Shown piece by piece: positions 9,887 through 20,605 of a stretch of 64,000 nt of DNA; within the stretch, counting starts at the first letter, position 1; every line of letters starts with the position of its first letter. Made by a program: the position numbers and the translations under genes. The DNA lies in contig NZ_FXWK01000001.1 in assembly GCF_900177655.1 (NCBI RefSeq), positions 1,054,001 to 1,118,000 on the forward strand. The letters are read 5' to 3'. The DNA comes from Devosia lucknowensis. Its GTDB lineage: Bacteria; Pseudomonadota; Alphaproteobacteria; Rhizobiales; Devosiaceae. The notes below the pieces were generated by a model that was given only the letters and a program-made list of their open reading frames with translations, searched no databases and was not told the origin of the DNA.

Positions 9887-12800
9887 TTACTCCGCCGCCA
9901 CCCGACCCGGCATGTAGTTCAAGATCGGCCCGAGCCAGCGCTCGACCTCTTCCACGTCCATGCCCTTGCGCTGTGCGTAGTCATGCACCTGATCGCGCTC
10001 TACCTTGGCCACACCGAAATAATAGGCGTCCGGATGGCTGAAATAGAGCCCGGAAACCGACGAGCCCGGCCACATGGCGTAGCTCTCGGTCAGCGTCACG
10101 CCCACCGTGTTCTCGGCGTCGAGCAGGCGGAACAGCGTCGTCTTTTCAGTGTGGTCAGGCTGGGCAGGATAACCTGGGGCAGGGCGAATGCCCTGATAGG
10201 TTTCGAGAATGATGTCCTCGGGCGTCAGCGTCTCGTCGGCGGCATAGCCCCAGAGCTCACGGCGCACCTTCATGTGCATGAACTCGGCCAGCGTTTCCGC
10301 ATAGCGGTCGGCCAGGGCCTTGACGAGGATCGACGAGTAATCATCGTTTGCCCGCTCGAAGCGCTCGGCGATCGCGACTTCTTCCAGGCCGGCGGTAACG
10401 ACGAAGCCGCCTAGATAGTCGGCCTTGCCCTCTGGCGCCACGAAGTCGGATAGTGCCATGTTCGGCTTGCCGTCCCGCTTGGACAATTGTTGGCGCAGCG
10501 TGAAGAACGTTGCCAGCTCGGCGCGGCGATCCTCGCCGGTGAACAGCCGCACGTCGTCGCCGACGGCATTGGCCGGCCAGAAACCGACCACCGCCTTGGG
10601 TTTGAACCACTTCTCATCAATGATCTGCTTGAGCATCGCTTGCGCATCGGCCCACAGCGCCCGCGCGGCCTCGCCCTGTTTCTCGTCCTCGAGAATGGCG
10701 GGGTAGCGACCCTTCAGCTCCCACGTCTGGAAGAAGGGCGTCCAGTCGATGTACTGGGCCAGTTCCGCCAGGTCGAAATCCGCGAACACCCGGGTTCCGA
10801 GGAACGACGGGGCAGGCGGGGTGTAGCTGGTCCAGTCGGGCTTGAAGGCGTTGGCCCGGGCCGCCTCGATCGGTAACCGGCGCTTTTCCTGTTCGGCACG
10901 CTCGTGCGCCGCGGCGGCCTTGGCGTATTCGGCCCGCACCTGCTCGATGAACGTCACCTTGGTGTCATCAGACAGCAGGTTCGAAACCACGCCAACGGCG
11001 CGGCTGGCGTCGTTGACATGAACTGCCTGGCCGCGCGCATAGCGCGGATGGATTTTCACCGCCGTGTGCACGCGGCTGGTCGTCGCCCCGCCGATCAGGA
11101 GCGGGATATCAAAACCTTCGCGCTCCATTTCGGCCGCTACATGCACCATCTCGTCGAGCGAAGGCGTGATGAGGCCGGACAGCCCGATGACATCGACATT
11201 CTCCGCCTTGGCGGTCTCCAGGATCTTCTGTGTGGGCACCATGACGCCCAGGTCGATGATTTCGTAGTTATTGCAGGCCAGCACCACGCCCACGATATTC
11301 TTGCCGATATCGTGCACGTCGCCCTTAACTGTCGCCATCAGCACCTTGCCGGCGCTGCTGCGGCCCGTGGCGCTGCCATTGGCGGCCTTCTCGGCCTCCA
11401 TGAAGGGCAGCAGATAGGCCACGGCCTGCTTCATGACGCGCGCCGATTTCACCACCTGCGGCAGGAACATCTTGCCCGAGCCGAACAGGTCGCCGACCAC
11501 GTTCATGCCCGCCATCAGCGGTCCCTCGATCACGTGCAGCGGCCGCTCGAATGTGGTGCGCGCTTCCTCGGTGTCGGCCTCGATGAATTCGGTAATGCCG
11601 TTGACGAGTGCATGGGTAATGCGTTCGGCCACCGGCAGCTCGCGCCACCTGGTGTCCTTGACCTTGCCTTCGCCGCCAGCCTGGCCCTTGTAGCGCTCGG
11701 CCAGCTCCAGCATCCGGTCGGTCGAATCCGCGCGCCGGTTGAGGATCACGTCCTCGCAGGCCTCGCGCAATTCCTTGTCGATGCTTTCATAGACGGCGAG
11801 CTGCCCGGCATTGACGATACCCATGTCCATGCCGTTGCGAATGGCATGGTAGAGGAACACCGCATGCATGGCCTCGCGCACCGGCTCATTGCCGCGGAAC
11901 GAGAAGCTGAGGTTGGAAATACCGCCCGAGATATGCACATGCGGCAGCTGCTCGGTGATTTCCCGCGTCGCCTCGATGAAATCGACGCCGTAGTTATTGT
12001 GCTCCTCGATACCCGTCGCCACCGCGAACACGTTGGGATCGAAGATGATGTCCTCGGGCGGGAAGCCCACGACCTCGACGAGGATCTTGTAGGCCCGCGC
12101 GCAGATGTCCACCTTACGCTGCCTCGTGTCGGCCTGTCCGGTCTCGTCGAACGCCATCACCACCACGGCGGCGCCATAGGCCTTCACGAGTTTGGCGTGG
12201 TGGATGAACTGCTCTTCGCCTTCCTTGAGCGAGATCGAGTTCACCAGCGCCTTGCCCTGCACGCATTTGAGCCCGGCCTCGATCACGTCCCACTTGGACG
12301 AGTCGATCATGACAGGCACCTTGGCGATGTCGGGCTCGGCGGCCAGGAGGTTGAGATACTCGATCATCACCTGCTGGCTGTCGATCAGGCCCTCGTCCAT
12401 GTTGATGTCGATGACCTGCGCACCATTGGCCACCTGGTCCCGCGCCACATCGAGCGCCGCGGTATAGTCACCCGCCGTGATCAGCTTCCGGAACCGGGCC
12501 GATCCCGTGACATTGGTGCGCTCGCCGATATTGACGAAGGGAATGTCGCTGGTCAGCGTGAATGGCTCGAGCCCCGCCAGCCGCAACAGCCGCTCGGCCT
12601 GGGGCACCTGGCGCGGCTTGAAGCGTGCGGCCGTATCGGCGATGGCGCGGATATGATCGGGCGTCGAGCCGCAGCACCCCCCGACGATGTTGAGCAGCCC
12701 GTCGCTTGCGAAGGCCTCCAGCTGCCGCGCCATCTGCTCGGGCGTTTCGTCATAGGCGCCCATTTCATTGGGCAGGCCCGCATTGGGATAGGCGCAGATG

Positions 12801-13642
12801 AACGTGTCCGCGACCGCCGACAGTTCGGCGATATGGTCGCGCATCAGGTCCGCGCCCAGCGCGCAGTTGAGCCCGATGGTGATTGGATTGGCGTGCCGCA
12901 CCGAATACCAGAATGCCGTCGGCGTCTGCCCCGACAGCGTGCGCCCCGAAAGGTCGGTGATCGTGCCCGAAATCATGATCGGCACGTCGATGCCGCGGTC
13001 TTCGAACAGGCGCTGAGCCGCGAAGATGCCGGCCTTGGTGTTCAGCGTATCGGTGATCGTCTCGAACAACAGAAGGTCCGCGCCCGCATCCACCAGTCCG
13101 CGAATGGCCTCGCCATAGGCCGCCACCAGTTGGTCGAAGGTGATGGCGCGATGACCGGGGCTGTTGACGTCGGTCGACATGGACGAGGTCTTGTTGGTCG
13201 GCCCGAGCGCGCCCGCCACGAAGCGCCGGCGCCCGTCCTCTGCCTCGGCGCGGATCGCCGCGCGTCGCGCGACCACCACGCCCTGGTAGTTGATGTCGTA
13301 GACTGCGTCCTCGCAGGCATAGTCCGCCTGTGCCACCGAGGTTGCCGAGAATGTGTTGGTCTCGACGATGTCGGCACCCGCCATGAAATAGGCGAAGTGG
13401 ATATCCTCGATCATCCTGGGTTCGGTGATGACGAGGAGGTCGTTATTGCCCTTGAGCGGATGGCTCCAGTCCTTGAAGCGCTCGCCCTGGAAATTCTCCT
13501 CGGTCAGGCCCAGCCGCTGGATCATCGTGCCCATCGCACCATCGAGCACCAGGATGCGCTCGGCCATGGCGCGGCTCAGCGCCGAGCGAACCTCGTTCCA
13601 GTCCGGAATGATGGGCGTGTCGTTGATGGGGGAGGGGCTCAT
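9887..13642 (-). CDS. metH: Cobalamin-dependent methionine synthase
   Basis: MetH transfers a methyl group from 5-methyl-THF to homocysteine through enzyme-bound cobalamin. The 1251 residues have all four modules: the homocysteine domain with zinc-ligand pair Cys323-Cys324 (GGCCGSTPD) plus an earlier Cys in LNCALG, the pterin-binding domain ([18 protein letters not shown]), the cobalamin cap and domain with His777 in DVHDIGKN, and the C-terminal SAM reactivation domain with [12 protein letters not shown] near the end. E. coli MetH has 1227 residues. The first ATG ([10 protein letters not shown]) follows gagg by six bases. A strong palindrome upstream may be the regulatory site. Confidence 0.98.
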   Translation of the reverse strand: MSPSPINDTPIIPDWNEVRSALSRAMAERILVLDGAMGTMIQRLGLTEENFQGERFKDWSHPLKGNNDLLVITEPRMIEDIHFAYFMAGADIVETNTFSATSVAQADYACEDAVYDINYQGVVVARRAAIRAEAEDGRRRFVAGALGPTNKTSSMSTDVNSPGHRAITFDQLVAAYGEAIRGLVDAGADLLLFETITDTLNTKAGIFAAQRLFEDRGIDVPIMISGTITDLSGRTLSGQTPTAFWYSVRHANPITIGLNCALGADLMRDHIAELSAVADTFICAYPNAGLPNEMGAYDETPEQMARQLEAFASDGLLNIVGGCCGSTPDHIRAIADTAARFKPRQVPQAERLLRLAGLEPFTLTSDIPFVNIGERTNVTGSARFRKLITAGDYTAALDVARDQVANGAQVIDINMDEGLIDSQQVMIEYLNLLAAEPDIAKVPVMIDSSKWDVIEAGLKCVQGKALVNSISLKEGEEQFIHHAKLVKAYGAAVVVMAFDETGQADTRQRKVDICARAYKILVEVVGFPPEDIIFDPNVFAVATGIEEHNNYGVDFIEATREITEQLPHVHISGGISNLSFSFRGNEPVREAMHAVFLYHAIRNGMDMGIVNAGQLAVYESIDKELREACEDVILNRRADSTDRMLELAERYKGQAGGEGKVKDTRWRELPVAERITHALVNGITEFIEADTEEARTTFERPLHVIEGPLMAGMNVVGDLFGSGKMFLPQVVKSARVMKQAVAYLLPFMEAEKAANGSATGRSSAGKVLMATVKGDVHDIGKNIVGVVLACNNYEIIDLGVMVPTQKILETAKAENVDVIGLSGLITPSLDEMVHVAAEMEREGFDIPLLIGGATTSRVHTAVKIHPRYARGQAVHVNDASRAVGVVSNLLSDDTKVTFIEQVRAEYAKAAAAHERAEQEKRRLPIEAARANAFKPDWTSYTPPAPSFLGTRVFADFDLAELAQYIDWTPFFQTWELKGRYPAILEDEKQGEAARALWADAQAMLKQIIDEKWFKPKAVVGFWPANAVGDDVRLFTGEDRRAELATFFTLRQQLSKRDGKPNMALSDFVAPEGKADYLGGFVVTAGLEEVAIAERFERANDDYSSILVKALADRYAETLAEFMHMKVRRELWGYAADETLTPEDIILETYQGIRPAPGYPAQPDHTEKTTLFRLLDAENTVGVTLTESYAMWPGSSVSGLYFSHPDAYYFGVAKVERDQVHDYAQRKGMDVEEVERWLGPILNYMPGRVAAE

Positions 13643-13697
13643 CGCCGTCCTCGCTTTCTCTACTGGGCAGGCACAGGGAGGGTGCTGCGCCGATCAC

Positions 13698-13713
13698 ATA
13701 AAGATATCTTTAT
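13698..13713 (-). promoter_or_regulatory. 16-bp perfect palindrome upstream of metH, candidate SahR operator
   Basis: ATAAAGATATCTTTAT is a perfect palindrome 56 bases before the metH start, in an AT-poor genome. Proteobacterial metH and metF genes are often controlled by the ArsR-family S-adenosylhomocysteine sensor SahR, which binds AT-rich palindromes of this kind. The assignment to SahR is inference from memory of that motif; no sahR gene is in the window. Confidence 0.55.
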
Positions 13714-13873
13714 ATCAGTCAAGCGCCAATGGCCATCCCTGCTGCCGCGGGGCGGTGCTCATCGCTGCCTTAACTCCCTCTAAACCGTAAAATTGTTCCT
13801 TAATTTGAAACACTCTCTTTGCCGGCTATGCTCCCGCGCGAAGACCTGTGTTTTGCAAAGAGTATTGCGTACC

Positions 13874-14923
13874 GTGACGACCTCCTGGCGCAGCGCCGTC
13901 CGTGTCATTGGCCTTTCGGCTCTCCTCATGCCCATGATCGCGGCCTGCGCGACGGGCGGCGGCCTCGGGGCCACCGTCAAGCGGGCGGCTTTCACCTCCA
14001 GTGAATACGGCGTCGCCGTATCGCCCCGGGTCACCAGCAATCCCAATCCGCCGCGCGGCGGCGGGCGCTATCAGGTCGGCAAGCCCTACACGGTCCGCGG
14101 CGTCACCTATGTCCCGCAGGAAAACCCCACGGGATACTCGTCCACGGGCAAGGGCTCCTGGTACGGTTCGGATTTTCATGGTCGCTACACGGCGAATGGC
14201 GAAATCTTCTCGGCCAATGCCATCACCGGCGCGCATCCCACCTTGCCGCTGCCGTCATATGTCCGGGTGACCAATCAGGAAAACGGCCGCTCGCTGATTG
14301 TCCGCGTCAATGATCGCGGTCCCTACCTTCCGGGTCGCGTCATGGACCTGTCCTATCGCGCTGCTGCCATGCTGGGTTACGTTACCAAGGGGTCGGCATC
14401 CATCAAGGTCGATTATGTCGGGCCCGCTCCACTGGAGGGCGATGATACCCGGACCCTCGTGGCCAGCTACAACGGTCCCGCCAATTTTGATACCGGCGTT
14501 CAGGTCGCCAGCGCCGGCGGCCAGAGCGATCGCAGCCTTGCCGGCATGACCGCAAACTTCTTCACTGGCCTCTTTTCTTATGCCGATACGACGCCGCAGC
14601 AGGCCGACGCCGCCATCGGCACGGCGCATGCAGCCGTCAATGCCATGGCGGGCGGTAATGCCGAGCTGGCCGCATGGGCCGCATCCGTCGATGAGGATAG
14701 CCGCGCGATCACAATGGCGCTTGGCGTCTATGCCGATCCGGCAAACGCTGCCAATCTTGCCCAGCAATTTGCGCTGCTCGGCGCCGTCACCGAAGAAGCG
14801 GTTGAGGTCAGCGGTCGCCCGGCGACCCGTCTCACTCTGACGCACCTCAAGCCCGGTGCGACGGCGGACGATGCTCTGGCCTTGGCGCGTCAGCTTGGCC
14901 TTGGAGATGCTGTCATCTATTGA
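13874..14923 (+). CDS. rlpA: RlpA-family lipoprotein with double-psi beta-barrel and C-terminal SPOR-like region
   Basis: RlpA proteins are outer-membrane septal-ring lytic transglycosylases that act on denuded peptidoglycan. The signal peptide (VTTSWRSAVRVIGLSALL...) ends in a lipobox IAAC. The double-psi beta-barrel follows, with GSWYGSDFHGRYTANGE, the catalytic-type Glu/Asp residues and VRVNDRGPYLPGRVMDLS. The last 80 residues (ALGVYADPANAANLAQQFA...) look like a SPOR-type fold. I chose the GTG at 13874 because it begins a typical lipoprotein signal; a TTG at 13793 in the same frame would add 27 residues that look unlike a signal. It is followed by the D,D-carboxypeptidase gene, also envelope related. 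Confidence 0.88.
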   Translation: MTTSWRSAVRVIGLSALLMPMIAACATGGGLGATVKRAAFTSSEYGVAVSPRVTSNPNPPRGGGRYQVGKPYTVRGVTYVPQENPTGYSSTGKGSWYGSDFHGRYTANGEIFSANAITGAHPTLPLPSYVRVTNQENGRSLIVRVNDRGPYLPGRVMDLSYRAAAMLGYVTKGSASIKVDYVGPAPLEGDDTRTLVASYNGPANFDTGVQVASAGGQSDRSLAGMTANFFTGLFSYADTTPQQADAAIGTAHAAVNAMAGGNAELAAWAASVDEDSRAITMALGVYADPANAANLAQQFALLGAVTEEAVEVSGRPATRLTLTHLKPGATADDALALARQLGLGDAVIY

Positions 14924-14980
14924 TGGCAAGGACTGGCTGGCCCTCCGCATGTGCCGGGCTGGCGGATAGGGGGACTGCCT

Positions 14981-16123
14981 GTGAGAATACTGCTCGCCAT
15001 CGCGCTGTTTCTGGGATTGGCGGTCCAGGCGTCTGCCCAGGCTGAATTCGAAACCAAGGCGCGCTTCGCCGTCCTCATGGACTACGAATCCGGCACGGTC
15101 ATCTTCCAGAAGGATGCCGATCTCAGGCTTGAGCCGGCCAGCATGACCAAGCTCATGACCCTGGCTGTCGTTTTCAACGAGATCAGGGCAGGGCGCGTCA
15201 GCCTCGACGACGAGTTCTTCGTCTCCGAAAATGCCTGGCGCACCGGGGGTGCCTCGTCCGGCGGGTCGACCATGTTCGCCGAGCTCAATTCCCAGATCCG
15301 CGTTGAGGATCTGGTCCGCTCCGTCATCATTCAGTCCGGCAATGATGCCGCCATCGTGCTGGCCGAAGGCATTGCCGGCTCCGAGGGCACCTTTGCCGTG
15401 ATGATGAACGAGCTGGCCGGCCAGATTGGGCTGGATGGCTCCAACTTCACGAACTCCACGGGCCTGCCCGATCCCAACGAATATTCGACGGCCCGCGACC
15501 TGGCCGAGATCGGTCGCTACCTCATCCGCGAATTTCCCGAATACTACCACTACTTCTCCGAGCCGGAGATGGAGTGGAACGGCATCAAGCAGGCCAACCG
15601 CAATTCGCTGGTCGAAATGGGCATCGGCGTCGATGGTCTCAAGACCGGTCATACGGAAGCGGCCGGTTACGGTTCTGTCACCTCGACCGCCCAGGGCGAC
15701 CGGCGTCTGGTGGCCGTTGTTCATGGCCTGACGTCCATGCGCGAACGCACCGAAGAGGCGCGCAAGCTGCTCACCTGGGGCGCCCGCGCCTTCGAGCGCT
15801 TCACGCCCTATGCCGAGGGGCAGGTGGTGGCCTATGCCGATGTCTACGGCGGGTCGAGCCCCAACGTCGCTCTCGTCGGCAAGGGCGAAATCGCGCTCTA
15901 CCTGCCGCGGGGTTCCCGTCAGTGCCTCAGCGCGACCGTCAGCTATTCCGCGCCGCTGCTCCCGCCGGTCAACCAGGGCGCTCAGGTCGCCGAACTGCGC
16001 GTGTTCTGCAACGACCAGCTGGTTCAGTCGACGCCGCTCTTCGCTGCCGAAACGGTCGCGCAGGGCGACCTTGTCCGCCGGGCAACGGATGCCCTGAAGC
16101 AATTGGCGTTGGGCTGGCTTTGA
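14981..16123 (+). CDS. D-alanyl-D-alanine carboxypeptidase (penicillin-binding protein 5/6 family)
   Basis: The enzyme trims the terminal D-Ala from peptidoglycan stem peptides in the periplasm. From the GTG at 14981 the protein has 380 residues with a Sec signal (MRILLAIALFLGLAVQASAQ). The three catalytic motifs are intact: Ser54-Met-Thr-Lys57, Ser119-Gly-Asn121 and Lys221-Thr-Gly223. The C-terminal PBP5-like beta domain follows. I preferred 14981 over the upstream GTG 14951 because ataggggga precedes it and the signal peptide begins directly there. It lies 57 bp behind rlpA and before tmk. Confidence 0.95.
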   Translation: MRILLAIALFLGLAVQASAQAEFETKARFAVLMDYESGTVIFQKDADLRLEPASMTKLMTLAVVFNEIRAGRVSLDDEFFVSENAWRTGGASSGGSTMFAELNSQIRVEDLVRSVIIQSGNDAAIVLAEGIAGSEGTFAVMMNELAGQIGLDGSNFTNSTGLPDPNEYSTARDLAEIGRYLIREFPEYYHYFSEPEMEWNGIKQANRNSLVEMGIGVDGLKTGHTEAAGYGSVTSTAQGDRRLVAVVHGLTSMRERTEEARKLLTWGARAFERFTPYAEGQVVAYADVYGGSSPNVALVGKGEIALYLPRGSRQCLSATVSYSAPLLPPVNQGAQVAELRVFCNDQLVQSTPLFAAETVAQGDLVRRATDALKQLALGWL

Positions 16124-16170
16124 TCCGGCCCGATCCTGAGGAGAGGCCACGGACGTCTCTGTTCCTTATT

Positions 16171-16302
16171 ACCCTTCTCCTTGAGGAGAAGGTAGCATAG
16201 CGAGGCCTTCGGCCTGTAGCGGAGCGGGCGAGGGGTAACTCGGCGCGTCACCGGTGGCCTCTCCCTCGGTCCCTCCCCCTTCTAGGGGGAGGTTGGGTGG
16301 GG
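16171..16302. repeat. Composite repeat: degenerate module A followed by module B
   Basis: Positions 16171-16237 (acccttctccttgagg ... gcgaggggt) resemble the module A arm at 9272. Positions 16270-16302 (ccctccccct ... ggttgggtggggg) match the right arm of the module B element at 9768. The two modules found as pure inverted pairs elsewhere are joined here. It lies in the 264-bp gap between the carboxypeptidase gene and tmk. Confidence 0.75.
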
Positions 16303-16387
16303 GCCTTTTTCAGCCACCGACCCCTCCTATCTTTCCCCATCCACCGCGGTGCCCTAAAAAGAACCGGACCAAGGAATCATCCTGCCC

Positions 16388-17074
16388 ATGCTCGAAGCGC
16401 CAAATCGTCGTCCTGCTCGCTTCATCACCTTCGAGGGCGGTGAAGGCGTGGGCAAGTCCACGCAGGTTCGGCGGCTTCTCAACAATCTGGGCGATCGTGA
16501 CATCGAGGCCGTGCGCACGCGCGAGCCGGGTGGCACGCCCAAGGCCGAAGCCATCCGCTCCTTTATTCTCCAGGGCCGTTCCGAAGAATGGGGCGCCGGG
16601 GCGGAAGCTGTACTGTTCGCCGCCGCTCGCCTCGATCACGTCAATCAGTTGATCGCCCCGAACCTGGCCAAGGGCACCTGGGTCATTTCCGACCGCTTCT
16701 GCGACAGCACCCGCGCCTATCAGGGGCTGACTGGTGGCGTGAATGACGGCCTGATCGATGCCCTCGAGAACCTCGCCCTCGACGGGCATGTCCCCGATCT
16801 CACCATCGTCCTCGACATGGATCCGGCTCTCGCCTTCAAGCGCGTTGAGCAGCGCGCCGTCGAGGATGGGCTGCAGCTGACGGGCGACCGCTTCGAGAAG
16901 GAGGAGCTGGATTGGCACCAGCGCCTGCGTGAAAACTTCCTCGATATCGCCGCAAACAATCCCGATCGCTGCGTCGTCCTCTCGGCCGAGCAGGGCGAGG
17001 AAAAACTCGAAGCGGCCATCTGGGAAGTCGTCAGCGGCCGTTTCCCTGAGCTCCAGACCGGTCCGGTCCAGTGA
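16388..17074 (+). CDS. tmk: Thymidylate kinase
   Basis: The enzyme phosphorylates dTMP to dTDP with ATP. The 228 residues include the P-loop FEGGEGVGKST (residues 15-25), the dTMP-binding REPGGTP, the DR(F/Y) motif in VISDRFCDSTRAYQG, and a lid region after LDMDPALAFKRVEQR. It starts a dense run with holB, metG, tatD and a metallo-hydrolase that is conserved in Hyphomicrobiales. Unlike the other junctions of this run, which overlap or are 4 bases apart, the gap to holB is 166 bp. Confidence 0.98.
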   Translation: MLEAPNRRPARFITFEGGEGVGKSTQVRRLLNNLGDRDIEAVRTREPGGTPKAEAIRSFILQGRSEEWGAGAEAVLFAAARLDHVNQLIAPNLAKGTWVISDRFCDSTRAYQGLTGGVNDGLIDALENLALDGHVPDLTIVLDMDPALAFKRVEQRAVEDGLQLTGDRFEKEELDWHQRLRENFLDIAANNPDRCVVLSAEQGEEKLEAAIWEVVSGRFPELQTGPVQ

Positions 17075-17240
17075 CCACCGCCCTCGGCCCCAATCCATCC
17101 CCACACACCGCGCCGCTCTCGGACTTGACCCAAGGGCCACTCTCACCGCGCAAAAATGCTTGGACTGGCCTCCGGAGCGAGCCCCATCGGGAAATGGCGG
17201 ACGATCTGGGGTCCACCCAGGCCGGGAGAGCCGGTTCGCA

Positions 17241-18266
17241 ATGACTGATCCGACCGCGCTCCCCGATCTGCCGCTGCCGGAACAGCGCCAGGCCGCCATC
17301 GGTCATGACGGCGCTCGTGGCGCTATCCTCGCGCAGCTCGCCGAAGGTCGGCTTCCAGGCGCGATCATGTTCCACGGCCCCGAGGGGATCGGCAAGGCCA
17401 CCCTCGCTTTCGAGCTGGCCGTCGCCATCCTCACCGCGACCGGCGACGAGGATGCGCATCGCGTCAGCGAGCAGGTCGCCGCCTTCTCTCATCCCAACCT
17501 CTCGGTCCTGAGGCGCCGTCCCAAGGATGCCAGGAGCTATTATTCGGTGATCCGGGTCGAAGACGTGCGGGAGTTGCGTGAGGCGCTGCACCACACGCGG
17601 GGTCGGGCCGGGCATCGCATCGCCATTCTCGACAGCATCGACGACTGCAATCCCAATGCCGCCAATGCCCTGCTCAAGACCCTGGAAGAGCCGCCGGCGG
17701 ACACGACCTTCTTCCTGATTTCGCATCGCCCCGGGCAGTTGCTGCCCACCATTCGCTCGCGCTGCCACAATCTCGCGCTCCGTCCGCTGCCGGACGATCT
17801 GGTCGCCTCGGTTGTCACCACGAGCCTTCCCGATCTGGACCGGACCGCGCTCGAGCGGGCGATCCAGCTTGCCGGCGGCAGGCCGCGGCGTGCCTTCGAG
17901 ACTCTTGCACTGGCGGAAAACTCGCCGGTCGGCGCTCTCGTGCTCTGGCTTCGACGGCCCGATGCGGCACCCGTGGCTGCCCATCTCCAGTTGGCTGATG
18001 CTCTGGGCAGCGATCCGCAGGGGGCCGACATGTCCTTTGCGCGCGAAATCCTCAACGATTGGCTGGCGACGGAAATGCGCGAGGCAGCGATGGAGCCGGG
18101 CGCGCGCAGGCGTCTTGCCTCTGCCACGGAGCTATGGGAGAAGGCTGGCGCTCTCCTGGCGGAAGCCGACAGCGTCAACCTCGATATGAAGCAGACGCTG
18201 GTGGTCCTTTTCGACGCTATCAGGAAGCACTGCGCCCTCATCGCCAATCCCGCCGAGCCAGAATGA
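17241..18266 (+). CDS. holB: DNA polymerase III delta' subunit
   Basis: Delta' is the stator of the clamp loader that places the beta sliding clamp on DNA. The 341-residue AAA+ protein has a P-loop-like GPEGIGKAT (residues 46-54), a sensor segment [19 protein letters not shown], the Walker B-like region IAILDSIDD, and the conserved [20 protein letters not shown] and SRC motif (TIRSRCHNL). The ATG at 17241 ([15 protein letters not shown]) gives the standard start. The stop overlaps the metG ATG by four bases. The zinc Cys cluster of E. coli-type delta' is not evident, as is common in this class. Confidence 0.96.
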   Translation: MTDPTALPDLPLPEQRQAAIGHDGARGAILAQLAEGRLPGAIMFHGPEGIGKATLAFELAVAILTATGDEDAHRVSEQVAAFSHPNLSVLRRRPKDARSYYSVIRVEDVRELREALHHTRGRAGHRIAILDSIDDCNPNAANALLKTLEEPPADTTFFLISHRPGQLLPTIRSRCHNLALRPLPDDLVASVVTTSLPDLDRTALERAIQLAGGRPRRAFETLALAENSPVGALVLWLRRPDAAPVAAHLQLADALGSDPQGADMSFAREILNDWLATEMREAAMEPGARRRLASATELWEKAGALLAEADSVNLDMKQTLVVLFDAIRKHCALIANPAEPE

Positions 18267-19813
18267 CCACCAAGCCTTTCTACGTCACGACAGCGATTTC
18301 CTATCCCAATGGCGCGCCGCATATCGGCCACGCCTACGAGATGATCGCGACCGACGCCATTGCCCGCTGGAAGCGGCTGGAGGGCAGGGAGGTCTACTTC
18401 CTGACCGGCACTGACGAGCACGGCATCAAGATGGTGCAGACGGCTGCCAGGGAAGGCATCCCGGTCCGGGAACTCGCCGATCGCAATGCAGCCGAGTTCA
18501 AGCGCCTTGCCGAGGCGCTGAACCTGTCCAACGACGACTTCATCCGCACGACTGAGAAGCGTCACCACGACGCCTCCCAGGCCATCTGGAAGAAGATGGA
18601 ACAGAGCCACAACGGCGATATCTTCCAGTCCACCTACAAGGGTTGGTATTCCGTTCGCGACGAGGCCTATTTCGATGAGGCCGAACTCACCGAAAAGGAT
18701 GGCAAGCGCTTTGCCCCGTCAGGAGCGGAAGTCGAATGGGTCGAGGAGCCGACTTATTTCTTCCGACTCTCCGCCTATCAGCAGAAACTTCTCGATCTCT
18801 ACGAGGCCAACCCCGATTTCATTGCGCCCAAGGAGCGTCGCAACGAGATTATTTCCTTCGTCAAGGGCGGCCTGCAGGACCTGTCGATCTCGCGCACTAC
18901 CTTCGATTGGGGCATCCCCGTGCCCGGCGCCGATGGTCACGTCATGTATGTGTGGGTCGATGCGCTCACCAACTACATCACCGGTGTCGGTTATCCGGAC
19001 GAGCAGAGTGAACTCTTCAGGAAGTTCTGGCCGGCTGATCTCCACGTCATCGGCAAGGACATCATCCGCTTCCACACGGTCTACTGGCCCGCATTCCTCA
19101 TGAGTGCAGGCCTTGACGTGCAGCACCGCGTCTTCGCCCACGGTTTCCTCACGGTCGATGGCCAGAAGATGAGCAAATCTCTCGGCAATGTCATCGACCC
19201 CTTTGCATTGGTCGAGACCTTCGGCGCCGACGCCGTCCGCTATTTCTTCCTGCGCGAAGTCTCCTTCGGCAATGATGGCGACTACGCCAACGACAAGCTC
19301 GTCAACCGCGTCAACGCCGACCTTGCCAACAACCTCGGCAACCTCGCCCAGCGGTCGCTGTCGATGATCAACAAGAACTGCGAGGGCAGGGTACCCGAAC
19401 TCGGTGCGCTCACCGACGCCGACACCGCCATCATCGCCGAAGTGACCGAGGCGCTCGAAGTGGCACAGAAGGCCATGGACCAGCAATTGGTTCACGAGGC
19501 CACCGGCGCCATCATCGCCGCCCTCAGCTCGACCAATAACTACTTCGCCGCACAGGAACCCTGGGCCCTCAAGAAGACCGATCCTGTTCGCATGGCGACC
19601 GTCCTCTACGTCACCGCCGACACCGTTCGTCGTCTCGCCATCCCGATGCAGGCCTTCGTTCCGGCTTCGGCATCGAGGCTTCTCGACCAGCTCGGCGTCC
19701 CTGATGACCAGCGCACGCTCGTTGCGGCGGCAAATGCTAACAGTCTGCTAGCAAATTCCGAACTTCCGCCACCCCAGGGCGTTTTTGCGCGTCTGGAAAA
19801 GCCGGTTGAGTGA
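18263..19813 (+). CDS. metG: Methionyl-tRNA synthetase
   Basis: The enzyme charges tRNA-Met. The 516-residue class I synthetase has the HIGH motif as PHIGH (His20-His23) and KMSKS at 302-306. It lacks the four-Cys zinc knuckle and the C-terminal tRNA-binding domain of the E. coli form, which matches the shorter type of MetRS found in Alphaproteobacteria. The anticodon-binding helical domain lies in the last third ([11 protein letters not shown]). The ATG overlaps the holB stop (ATGA), and its stop overlaps the tatD GTG. Confidence 0.98.
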   Translation: MTTKPFYVTTAISYPNGAPHIGHAYEMIATDAIARWKRLEGREVYFLTGTDEHGIKMVQTAAREGIPVRELADRNAAEFKRLAEALNLSNDDFIRTTEKRHHDASQAIWKKMEQSHNGDIFQSTYKGWYSVRDEAYFDEAELTEKDGKRFAPSGAEVEWVEEPTYFFRLSAYQQKLLDLYEANPDFIAPKERRNEIISFVKGGLQDLSISRTTFDWGIPVPGADGHVMYVWVDALTNYITGVGYPDEQSELFRKFWPADLHVIGKDIIRFHTVYWPAFLMSAGLDVQHRVFAHGFLTVDGQKMSKSLGNVIDPFALVETFGADAVRYFFLREVSFGNDGDYANDKLVNRVNADLANNLGNLAQRSLSMINKNCEGRVPELGALTDADTAIIAEVTEALEVAQKAMDQQLVHEATGAIIAALSSTNNYFAAQEPWALKKTDPVRMATVLYVTADTVRRLAIPMQAFVPASASRLLDQLGVPDDQRTLVAAANANSLLANSELPPPQGVFARLEKPVE

Positions 19814-20601
19814 CAAAAATCGTGCTTATTGATAGCCATTGCCACCTGGATTTCGAAGCGCTCTCCGCCGATCTCGACGGCGTCCTCGCTCGCGCAGCCG
19901 CAGCCGGCGTGGCGGGAATGGTGACGATTTCCACAAGGGTGGAGAACTTTTCCACCTACACCGGCTTGGCAGAACGTTTCCCGAACGTCTGGTGCTCTGT
20001 CGGTACTCATCCGCACAACGCGCATGAGGAACTGCATATACAAACGGATGAACTTGTTCGTCTAAGTGCCCATCCGCGTTGCGTTGCTATCGGCGAGGCC
20101 GGGCTCGATTACTTCTATGACAATGCGCCGCGCGAGGCCCAGGCGACCGGCCTCCGGCGCCACATCGCGGCGGCGCGCATCACCGGTCTTCCACTGGTTA
20201 TCCACAGCCGTCAGGCCGACGAGGACATGGCCGCGATCCTCGAGGAAGAAAGCGGGCAGGGGGCTTTTCCGTTCGTCCTCCATTGCTTCACTGCCGGTCG
20301 TGACCTCGCCAATCGCGCGCTAAGTCTCGGTGGCTACGTATCTTTTTCTGGGATCGTCACGTTCAAGAACGCCCAGGAAATCCAGGACGTGGCCCGCATG
20401 GTCCCGGCGGACCGGTATCTCGTCGAAACCGACGCCCCATATCTCGCGCCGATTCCGCATCGCGGTCAGTCGAACGAGCCCAGTTTTGTGCGCCATACTG
20501 CGCAGAAAGTGGCGGAAATCCGGGGCATTTCGCTCGAACAGCTCGGCGCCGAAACCACCGCGAACTTCGGCCGCCTGTTCTCCAAGACCGGTGTGAGCTG
20601 A
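19810..20601 (+). CDS. TatD-family metal-dependent deoxyribonuclease/hydrolase
   Basis: The 263-residue TIM-barrel protein has the metal-binding DSHCHLD (His10 and His12), [30 protein letters not shown] and the final [19 protein letters not shown] typical of TatD/YcfH nucleases. These proteins act as 3'-5' exonucleases in DNA repair or RNA turnover. It begins with GTG, which overlaps the metG stop as GTGA and gives the standard start next to the first beta strand. It is translated in the tmk-holB-metG run. Confidence 0.95.
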   Translation: MTKIVLIDSHCHLDFEALSADLDGVLARAAAAGVAGMVTISTRVENFSTYTGLAERFPNVWCSVGTHPHNAHEELHIQTDELVRLSAHPRCVAIGEAGLDYFYDNAPREAQATGLRRHIAAARITGLPLVIHSRQADEDMAAILEEESGQGAFPFVLHCFTAGRDLANRALSLGGYVSFSGIVTFKNAQEIQDVARMVPADRYLVETDAPYLAPIPHRGQSNEPSFVRHTAQKVAEIRGISLEQLGAETTANFGRLFSKTGVS

Positions 20602-20605
20602 AATC

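Noticed and set aside
10904..13783. Open frame of 959 codons on the plus strand opposite metH
   Set aside because: It is fully antisense to a complete metH with all catalytic motifs. Long antisense frames are expected in GC-rich codon usage, and the translation has no recognisable domain.
14255..16150. 631-codon minus-strand frame opposite rlpA and the D,D-carboxypeptidase gene
   Set aside because: Both plus-strand genes have intact catalytic motifs and signal peptides; the antisense product resembles nothing.
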